Below are positions 58,048-64,000 of a stretch of 64,000 nt of DNA, piece by piece. The notes under the pieces are model-generated. The model was not told the DNA's origin, did no database searches, and was given only the letters and a program-made list of their open reading frames with translations. Source of the DNA: Variovorax sp. OV329. GTDB lineage: Bacteria; Pseudomonadota; Gammaproteobacteria; Burkholderiales; Burkholderiaceae_C. The stretch covers positions 520,397 to 584,396 of the forward strand of contig NZ_FOUG01000001.1 in the NCBI RefSeq assembly GCF_900114785.1, written 5' to 3'. Position numbers and translations under genes: made by a program. Numbering within the stretch: position 1 is the stretch's first letter; every line of letters starts with the position of its first letter.

Positions 58048-59088
58048 TCAGAAGGTGCCGACAGGGTCCTGAGTCGCGGTGCCGACGGCGTGTCGACTCC
58101 ACTGCGACGGAGTGCAGCCGAATTGCTTGCGAAACCAGTGGCTCAGGCTGCTGGGCCCCGAGAAGCCAAGCAGTTCGGCGACCTCGCCCAGAGGCAAGTC
58201 GCTGTCGCGCAAGTGGCGCTTGGCCAGGTCGGAGCGCACCTGGTCGAGCAGTCCGCTGAAGGTGAGCCCTTCGGCGTCGAGCCGGCGGTGAAGGGTCCGG
58301 CGGTCGATGCGCAGGTGCCGTGCCACCTCCTGCGCAGTGCACCCGCCCCCGGACAGCAAGGCCAGGATGAGTTCGCGGCAGGTTTCGCGCATGCTCTCGC
58401 CGCGGTCCCTCAAGGCCGCATCCAGGTATTCCCGTGCGAAGCGCGTCGCGCCCTCGTCCCCGGCCGTGCGCGGCTTGCGGAGGTCGGCTGCGACGCAGAC
58501 CAGGCCGTTGAAGTCCTGGTTGAACTTGACGCTGCGGTTGAAGAAAGCCCTGTGTGCCGACACGTCCGCGGGTGGCCTGTGCGTGAAGCAGACCTGCAGC
58601 GGTCGCCAGTTCGGGTCGATCAACTCGCGCAGGATGCGGAACATGATGCCGACGGCGAGCTCCATCGACTGGCGCATCGGCAGGCCGGGGCTGGGAAGCA
58701 GGTCTTCCCGGAGGATGATCATGTCGCCCGCGTCTTCCAGCCGGAAGATCAGCGAGGCGTTGACCAGCTTCAGATAGCGGCCCAGTGTGTCCAGCGCGGC
58801 AAGGGGCGTGGGCTCTTCCCTCAGCACGACGCTGATCGGACCCAGCGCGGAGAGCCTGCGGTGCGCGGCGAGGCGCAATGCGAAATCCTCCGTGCGCGTG
58901 GCGCGTGCGGTGATCTCGAGGAGTTCGCGCACGGCATCGCCGGGAATCAGCGTCTCGGGATTCTCGAGCAGCCTGGCCTGCAATCCCACGGTCCGGATGA
59001 AGGCGTTGGGGTCCCGGCCCAGTGACTGCACCAGTTCCACGTAGCCGCTCAGGCTGGCGCTGCGGATGAGTCGACCGACGTGCTTCAT
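58048..59088 (-). CDS. AraC family transcriptional regulator
   Basis: A 346-residue AraC-type regulator. N-terminal arabinose_bd-like domain (GYVELVQSLGRDPNAFIRTV, ARLLENPETLIPGDAVRELL) and C-terminal double helix-turn-helix (CTAQEVARHLRIDRRTLHRR, LGEVAELLGFSGPSSLSHWF). It is convergent with the BKACE gene and likely controls that operon; inferred. The C-terminal 20 residues after CTPSQWSR are unstructured. Confidence 0.9.
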   Translation of the reverse strand: MKHVGRLIRSASLSGYVELVQSLGRDPNAFIRTVGLQARLLENPETLIPGDAVRELLEITARATRTEDFALRLAAHRRLSALGPISVVLREEPTPLAALDTLGRYLKLVNASLIFRLEDAGDMIILREDLLPSPGLPMRQSMELAVGIMFRILRELIDPNWRPLQVCFTHRPPADVSAHRAFFNRSVKFNQDFNGLVCVAADLRKPRTAGDEGATRFAREYLDAALRDRGESMRETCRELILALLSGGGCTAQEVARHLRIDRRTLHRRLDAEGLTFSGLLDQVRSDLAKRHLRDSDLPLGEVAELLGFSGPSSLSHWFRKQFGCTPSQWSRHAVGTATQDPVGTF

Positions 59089-59212
59089 GGGTGGTTTGGA
59101 CGGCGCTTCGGCTTGTCAGGCAGTGCCAAGGCCCATTGCGCCTGACCCTGAAGGCTGTTCACCGGCGGCGGAATGCAGCCTCTGCATGGCCAACCCATGC
59201 GTCGCAAATGCA

Positions 59213-60166
59213 TCAGGCGGGCTCGCCGCTGGGCTGCGCGGCAGGCCGCGCCTTGGGCTCGGGGAAGCTCCCCGGGATCTCCGCCACCAGTTCCAGCAGG
59301 ATCTCCTTCACCGCCTGCGCTGGTTCCGTCAGCGGCAGGTGGTCGGACTGGCACAGCGCCAGCGGCGCCTCGATGGCCGGCTCGACGATGCGCGACTGCC
59401 AGGCCTCGCACTCGACCACCAGCTCGCGTGCCAGGGACGCAGGTGCGATGGTGGCGCCCAGGCTCTCGCCGATCACGGCCGCCAGGGTGGTGGCCGATTC
59501 GATCTCCGCCACCACGCGGATCGAGAGACCTGCGGCGGTGGCGGCCTCGTCCACCAGGCGGCGCACCACGTTGTAGCTGCGCGGCAGGTACAGCTCGTAC
59601 TGCACCAGGGTGCTCAGCTCCACCGTCTCCGCTGGTGCCGGCATGGTGCCGGGGCCCACCAGGTACAGGGGCTCGCGCAGCAGCGGCACGAAGAGCAGGC
59701 CATGGACGGCGTTGCGCCCGCCGTAGAGCACGCCCAGGTCCATGCGGCCGCTCATGATGAGTTCCGACAGCGTGGTGCCGTAGTTCTCGTTGAGGTAGGG
59801 CACGATGCCCGGGTGCCGTGCGCGCAGGATGCGCAGCAGCGGCATGGCCAGCGTGGCGGCCAGGGTGCCGGGCGCCAGGCCGATGGACACGGAGCCCGAC
59901 AGGCCCCGGCTGGCCGCCTGCATGTCCACCACCGCCTGGTCGCACTGGCGCAGGATGAGCTGGGCATGTCGGTAGAGCGTCTTGCCGGCCTCGGTGGGCG
60001 TCACGCCCTTCTTGGCCCGCAGCAGCAGCTGCTGGCCGACCTCGCCTTCGAGCGTGGCCAGCTGCTGGCTGAGTGCGGGCTGGGCGATGTGCAGCAGGTC
60101 GGCCGCCTGGGTGAGGCTGCCCACGTCCACGATCTTCACGAAGTACTTCAGCCGGCGCAGGTTCAT
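59213..60166 (-). CDS. Nac-like LysR family transcriptional regulator
   Basis: A 317-residue LysR regulator whose N terminus MNLRRLKYFVKIVDVGSLTQ and IAQPALSQQLATLEGEVGQQ closely follow Nac of enterics, as do GVTPTEAGKTLYRHAQLILR, SGSVSIGLAPGTLAATLAMP and the C-terminal AQAVKEILLELV. Nac recognises ATA-N9-TAT. Three such dyads occur in the window, one in front of this gene. It is divergent from the aminotransferase operon and probably controls it and the pxp/ABC operons. Confidence 0.93.
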   Translation of the reverse strand: MNLRRLKYFVKIVDVGSLTQAADLLHIAQPALSQQLATLEGEVGQQLLLRAKKGVTPTEAGKTLYRHAQLILRQCDQAVVDMQAASRGLSGSVSIGLAPGTLAATLAMPLLRILRARHPGIVPYLNENYGTTLSELIMSGRMDLGVLYGGRNAVHGLLFVPLLREPLYLVGPGTMPAPAETVELSTLVQYELYLPRSYNVVRRLVDEAATAAGLSIRVVAEIESATTLAAVIGESLGATIAPASLARELVVECEAWQSRIVEPAIEAPLALCQSDHLPLTEPAQAVKEILLELVAEIPGSFPEPKARPAAQPSGEPA

Positions 60167-60184
60167 GGGCGCGATTCTCCATCC

Positions 60185-60199
60185 ATAAGAAAAGCCTAT
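60185..60199. promoter_or_regulatory. Nac-type LysR site C (ATAAG-N5-CCTAT)
   Basis: ATAAGAAAAGCCTAT matches ATA-N9-TAT and sites A and B with one arm mismatch. It lies in the 111-base region between the divergent LysR and aminotransferase genes, 19 bases from the LysR start, the usual place for LysR autoregulation and divergent control. Confidence 0.6.
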
Positions 60200-60277
60200 C
60201 AAGGCAGAGCAAAGGCGTCTTGGCCTTTCCGGCCGCGGCGCCCTACCTTTACGGTCGTCACACCCGCAAGGACACCC

Positions 60278-61486
60278 ATGTTCACACCGCAGCTCGCCAC
60301 CCGTCTTCGTCGCATCAAGCCTTCGCCCAGCACCTCCGCCGCCGACCGCGCCAACGAGCTGCGGCGCCAGGGCAAGTCCATCGTCAACCTGGTGGTGGGC
60401 GAGCCGGACTTCGACACGCCGCTGCACATCCGCGAGGCCGCCGCCGCCGCGATGAACAAGGGCCAGACGCGCTACACGCTGATGGCGGGCACCGTGGACC
60501 TGCGCCAGGCCATCGTCGCCAAGCTGCAGCGCGAGAACGGCCTCAGCTATGGCATGGACGAGGTCATCGCCACCAGTGGTGCCAAGAGCGCCATCTACAG
60601 CGCACTGGCCATCACCATCGAGGCGGGCGACGAGGTCATCATCCCGGCGCCGTACTGGGTGTCGTATCCGGACATGGTGCTGGCCTGCGACGGCACGCCG
60701 GTCACCGTGGCCTGCCCCGAGTCGAACGACTTCAAGCTCACGCCAGCGCAGCTGGAAGGGGTCATCACCGAGCGCACGCGCTGGCTGCTGCTCAATTCGC
60801 CCAGCAACCCGACCGGCGCGAGCTACACCGAGGCCGAGTACCGCGCACTTGCCGAGGTGCTGGACCGCCATCCCCAGGTGATGGTGATGACCGACGACAT
60901 CTACGAGCACATCCGCTTCGACGGCGAGCGCACGCCGCACCTGCTGCATGCCGCGCCGCAGCTGCGCGAGCGCACGCTGGCCATCAACGGCGTGTCCAAG
61001 ACCTACGCCATGACCGGCTGGCGCATCGGCTGGATCGCCGCCCCGCGCGAATTCATCAATGCGCTGGACACGCTGCTGTCGCAGTCCACCGGCAACTGCT
61101 GCTCGGTGAGCCAGGCGGCGGCGGTGGCGGCGCTCAATGGCGACCAGGGCTTCGTGGCCGAGAGCGTGGCCGTCTACAAGCAGCGCCGCGACATGATGGT
61201 GCAGGCCATCAACGCCATTCCCGGCCTGAGCGCCCGTACGCCCGAAGCTGCTTTCTACGTGTACGTGAACTGCGCCGGCCTCATCGGCCGCACCACGCCC
61301 CAGGGCAGCCGGCTGGTCAACGATACTGATGTCGTGATGTACCTGCTGGAAAGCGAGGGCGTGGCGCTGGTGGCCGGTACGGCCTACGGCCTGTCGCCGT
61401 ATTTCCGCCTGTCCATCGCAACCTCGATCGACATACTGGAAGAGGGCGCACGCCGCATCGCGCGCGCGGTCGCCGCCCTGGACTGA
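60278..61486 (+). CDS. Pyridoxal-phosphate aminotransferase (class I)
   Basis: A 402-residue aspartate-aminotransferase-like enzyme. The PLP lysine lies in INGVSKTYAMTGWRIGW; substrate and cofactor blocks are VVGEPDFDTP, TSGAKSAIYSALAIT, APYWVSYPDM, SPSNPTGA and TDDIYEHIRFDG. Start at ATG 60278. It heads an operon with gluconokinase, SDR and idonate dehydrogenase-like genes. The amino donor is not known. Confidence 0.93.
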   Translation: MFTPQLATRLRRIKPSPSTSAADRANELRRQGKSIVNLVVGEPDFDTPLHIREAAAAAMNKGQTRYTLMAGTVDLRQAIVAKLQRENGLSYGMDEVIATSGAKSAIYSALAITIEAGDEVIIPAPYWVSYPDMVLACDGTPVTVACPESNDFKLTPAQLEGVITERTRWLLLNSPSNPTGASYTEAEYRALAEVLDRHPQVMVMTDDIYEHIRFDGERTPHLLHAAPQLRERTLAINGVSKTYAMTGWRIGWIAAPREFINALDTLLSQSTGNCCSVSQAAAVAALNGDQGFVAESVAVYKQRRDMMVQAINAIPGLSARTPEAAFYVYVNCAGLIGRTTPQGSRLVNDTDVVMYLLESEGVALVAGTAYGLSPYFRLSIATSIDILEEGARRIARAVAALD

Positions 61487-61498
61487 AGAAGGATTCCC

Positions 61499-62008
61499 AT
61501 GAGCAAGCTGGTGGTGATGGGCGTGGCAGGCTGCGGAAAGTCGGTGCTGGCGCAGCGGCTGGCGCAGGCGCTGGACTGCCCCATGCTCGAGGGCGACGAC
61601 TTCCACCCGCCGGCCAGCAAGGAAAAGATGCGCGCCGGCATTGCGCTGGACGACACGGACCGCGGCCCCTGGCTGGACCGGCTGGGTCAGATGCTGGCGG
61701 ACAGCGAGGGCTCGATCGTCCTGTCCTGCTCGGCGCTCAAGCGGCGCTACCGCGACCAGTTGCGCGCCGCCGTGCCCGATCTGCGCTTCGTCTACGTCGA
61801 GATCGACGTGCAGACGGCCGCCCGGCGCGTGGGGGCTCGCTCCGGCCACATGTTTCCCATCAGCCTGGTCACCTCGCAGTTCGCGACCCTCGAATCGCCG
61901 GTGGGCGAGGCGGGCGTGTGCGCCGTTTCCGCGTTGCAGACCACCGAAGCGCAGGCCGACACCGTGGCCGCGTGGCTGGCCTCGGCCGGCGTGCAAGTTT
62001 CTTCCTGA
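61499..62008 (+). CDS. Gluconokinase
   Basis: A 169-residue gluconate kinase of the GntK/IdnK type. The P-loop GVAGCGKS spans 8-15. LEGDDFHPPASKEKMRAGIA, LDDTDRGPWLDRLGQMLADS and VLSCSALKRRYRDQLR are family hallmarks. It phosphorylates D-gluconate to 6-phosphogluconate. Begins 12 bases after the aminotransferase. Confidence 0.95.
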   Translation: MSKLVVMGVAGCGKSVLAQRLAQALDCPMLEGDDFHPPASKEKMRAGIALDDTDRGPWLDRLGQMLADSEGSIVLSCSALKRRYRDQLRAAVPDLRFVYVEIDVQTAARRVGARSGHMFPISLVTSQFATLESPVGEAGVCAVSALQTTEAQADTVAAWLASAGVQVSS

Positions 62009-62023
62009 GGCAAGGAGCCTGAA

Positions 62024-62797
62024 TTGAAAGCAGTCCTGGAGAGTTTCAACCTGGCCGGGCGCACGGCGCTGGTGACGGGTTCGAGCGCCGGCATCGGCCT
62101 GGCGCTGGCGCGCGGCCTGGCTGGTGCGGGTGCGCAGCTGGTGCTCAACGCGCGCAACGTCGACAAGCTGCAGCAGGCGGCCGAGGCGCTGCGCGCCGAG
62201 GGCGCGACAGTGCACGTGGCGGCCTTCGACGTCACCGACAAGGCCGCCGTCACGCAGGCCATCGAGAAGATCGAGCGCGAGATCGGGCCCATCGGCATCC
62301 TGGTGAACAACGCCGGCATGCAGCGCCGCGCGCCGCTGGAGGACTTCGACGAGGCCGAGTGGCACACGCTGATGAAGACCAACGTCGACAGCGTCTTCTT
62401 CGTCGGGCAGGCCGTGGCCCGCCACATGATCGGCCGCAAGCGCGGAAAGATCATCAACATCTGCTCGGTGCAGAGCGAGCTGGGCCGCCCCAACATCGCG
62501 CCCTACACCGCCAGCAAGGGCGCGGTGAAGATGCTCACCAAGGGCATGGCCATCGACTGGGGCCAGCACGGCATCCAGGTCAACGGCCTGGGCCCGGGCT
62601 ACTTCAAGACCGAACTCACGCAGGCGCTGGTGGACAACCAGGAGTTCAGCGGCTGGCTGATCGGCCGCACGCCCTCGCGCCGCTGGGGCGATGTCGAGGA
62701 CCTGGTGGGCGCGGCCGTCTTCCTGGCCAGCGACGCCTCCAATTTCGTCAACGGCCACATCCTCTATGTCGATGGCGGCGTCACCGCCACGCTCTGA
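62024..62797 (+). CDS. SDR family oxidoreductase, gluconate 5-dehydrogenase-like
   Basis: A 257-residue SDR with TGSSAGIGLALARGLA, NNAGMQRRAPLEDFDEAEWH, catalytic S in ICSVQSELGRP, and YTASKGAVKMLTKGMAIDWG. The sequence resembles IdnO, which converts 5-keto-gluconate to D-gluconate. The start codon is TTG at 62024 with an AAGGAGCC ribosome site. Position between gluconokinase and idonate dehydrogenase supports the call. Confidence 0.9.
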   Translation: MKAVLESFNLAGRTALVTGSSAGIGLALARGLAGAGAQLVLNARNVDKLQQAAEALRAEGATVHVAAFDVTDKAAVTQAIEKIEREIGPIGILVNNAGMQRRAPLEDFDEAEWHTLMKTNVDSVFFVGQAVARHMIGRKRGKIINICSVQSELGRPNIAPYTASKGAVKMLTKGMAIDWGQHGIQVNGLGPGYFKTELTQALVDNQEFSGWLIGRTPSRRWGDVEDLVGAAVFLASDASNFVNGHILYVDGGVTATL

Positions 62798-62807
62798 AAT
62801 CCTCCCC

Positions 62808-63845
62808 ATGAAAGCACTCGTCATCCACGCTCCCGGCGACCTTCGCGTCGAGGAAGTCCCCACCCCCGAGACCCTGCCCACCCAACTGCTGGTGCGCGTG
62901 CGCTGCGGCGGCATCTGCGGCTCGGACCTGCACTACTACCAGCATGGCGGCTTCGGCACCGTGCGCATCCAGGAGCCCATGATCCTGGGGCACGAGGTGG
63001 CCGGCGTCATCGAGGCGGTGGGCAGCGAACTGGCCGGCTTCACGGCCGGGCAGCGCGTGGCCGTCAGCCCCAGCCGCCCCTGCGGGCGCTGCCGCTACTG
63101 CCAGCAGGGCCTGCAGAACCATTGCCTGGACATGCGCTACTACGGCAGCGCCATGCGCGTGCCGCACGTGCAGGGCGCTTTCCGCCAGGAGATCGTGGTG
63201 GAGCCGGAACAGGCGCACCTGCTGGCCGACAGCGTCAGCGATGCCGAGGGCGCGTTGGCCGAGCCCTTGTCGGTGGCGCTGCATGCCGTGCGGCGCGCCG
63301 GCCCGCTGGTGGGCAAGAACGTGCTGGTCACCGGCTCGGGGCCCATCGGCGCCTTGCTGGTGATCGCGGCGCGTCACGCCGGCGCCACGCACATCGTGGT
63401 GACCGACGTGAGCGATGCGCCGCTGCGAAGCGCCCGCAAGGTGGGTGCCGACGAGACCATCAACGTGGTGACGAACCCGCAAGAGCTTGCTCGCTTCGAA
63501 GCCGACAAGGGCTTCTTCGACGTGCTCTTCGAGGCCAGCGGCAACGAGCGGGCGCTGACTGGTGCCTTTGCCGTGCTGCGTCCGCGCAGCGTGATCGTTC
63601 AGGTGGGATTGGGCGGCGGGACCATGAACCTGCCGATCAACACCATCGTGGCCAAGGAGTTCGACCTGCGCGGTGCCTTCCGCTTCCACGAGGAATTCGC
63701 CACCGCCGTGGCGCTGCTGAATAAGGGACTGGTGGACGTGAAGCCGCTGATCTCGGCCACCTTGCCGTACCGTGATGCCGGCCGCGCCTTCGCGCTGGCC
63801 GCCGACCGCTCGCAGGCCATGAAGGTGGTCTTGAGCTTCGAATAA
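62808..63845 (+). CDS. L-idonate 5-dehydrogenase-like zinc alcohol dehydrogenase
   Basis: A 345-residue zinc-dependent MDR enzyme. Catalytic zinc site RCGGICGSDLHYYQHGGFGT with C37, GHEVAG with H62/E63; structural zinc lobe PCGRCRYCQQGLQNHC; cofactor fold VTGSGPIGALLVIAARHAGA. It converts L-idonate to 5-ketogluconate in the known pathway; the SDR and kinase next to it would finish the route to 6-phosphogluconate. ATG at 62808, 10 bases after the SDR stop. Confidence 0.92.
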   Translation: MKALVIHAPGDLRVEEVPTPETLPTQLLVRVRCGGICGSDLHYYQHGGFGTVRIQEPMILGHEVAGVIEAVGSELAGFTAGQRVAVSPSRPCGRCRYCQQGLQNHCLDMRYYGSAMRVPHVQGAFRQEIVVEPEQAHLLADSVSDAEGALAEPLSVALHAVRRAGPLVGKNVLVTGSGPIGALLVIAARHAGATHIVVTDVSDAPLRSARKVGADETINVVTNPQELARFEADKGFFDVLFEASGNERALTGAFAVLRPRSVIVQVGLGGGTMNLPINTIVAKEFDLRGAFRFHEEFATAVALLNKGLVDVKPLISATLPYRDAGRAFALAADRSQAMKVVLSFE

Positions 63846-63869
63846 TCAGATCATCCCTGGGAGGTTCTC

Positions 63870-64000
63870 ATGTTGATTGGCGTGTCTGCCGAGACCACGG
63901 CGGGTGAGACCCGTGTGGCCGTCACCCCCGAGACGGCCAAGAAGCTCGTTGCCTTGGGGCATACGGTGCGCGTTCAATCCGGCGCGGGCATCACCGCTGC
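63870..64000 (+). CDS. pntA: NAD(P) transhydrogenase subunit alpha, N-terminal fragment
   Basis: Only 43 residues are in the window: MLIGVSAETTAGETRVAVTP, ETAKKLVALGHTVRVQSGAG, then ITA at the edge. This is the start of the AlaDH/PNT N-terminal domain of PntA. GGGAGG lies 7 bases before the ATG. It follows idnD-like gene by 24 bases and could be co-transcribed with it. The complete gene cannot be verified. Confidence 0.8.
   Translation, partial: MLIGVSAETTAGETRVAVTPETAKKLVALGHTVRVQSGAGITA

Overview
The window is a GC-rich chromosomal segment of a betaproteobacterium, most likely Burkholderiales and probably Comamonadaceae (Variovorax-like). This placement is inferred from gene families and codon use: a Bug/TctC solute-binding protein, a Nac-like LysR regulator, and nadB/nadA/nadC next to panD/panB/panC. 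No rRNA, tRNA, CRISPR array, insertion sequence or phage integrase was seen.

Layout. (1) 1-3053, minus: a TonB-dependent receptor followed by the start of an S9 peptidase cut by the window edge. (2) 3327-30004, plus: a complete-looking extracellular contractile injection system (eCIS, phage-tail-like particle) in one nearly gapless operon. It encodes sheath, tube, baseplate zinc protein, DUF4255 tail-terminator-like protein, AAA+ ATPase, a DUF4157 protein, LysM-type adaptor, a split gp27/gp5 hub and spike, PAAR-like tip, gp25, two J-like baseplate proteins, a gpI-like protein and a DUF6519 protein carrying a Ycf48-like repeat propeller. A sigma54-dependent activator sits just upstream, and good sigma54 promoter matches lie before both the activator and the structural operon. 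(3) 30143-31063: a carboxymuconolactone-decarboxylase-like protein and two small genes. (4) 31181-36951, minus: nadC-nadA-nadB-panD-panB-panC, two cofactor pathways that both consume L-aspartate. (5) 36952-37755: a long gene-poor gap with a candidate small RNA. (6) 37756-42290: a hypothetical, a GH128-like lipoprotein, a di-heme oxidoreductase with its own sigma54-like promoter, and a zinc-ribbon-like small protein.

(7) 42321-52682, minus: a metabolic block of RraA-like aldolase, 2-hydroxyacid dehydrogenase, biotin carboxylase and carrier protein, PxpB/PxpC/PxpA, a second carrier-like protein without the biotin lysine, an SDR dehydrogenase and a polar amino-acid ABC transporter. (8) 52850-59088: a YeiH-type membrane protein, a quinone oxidoreductase, a Bug solute-binding protein, a TauD-type dioxygenase, a BKACE enzyme and an AraC-type regulator. 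(9) 59213-64000: a Nac-like LysR regulator divergent from an aminotransferase, gluconokinase, SDR and idonate dehydrogenase, then the start of pntA.

The parts most worth follow-up are the sigma54-controlled eCIS with a DUF4157 protein that also carries a caspase-like His/Cys pair, and three matching ATAAG-N5-CTTAT sites that tie the Nac-like regulator to blocks (7) and (9). Functions are assigned by reading translated sequence against known family motifs; no database search was run.
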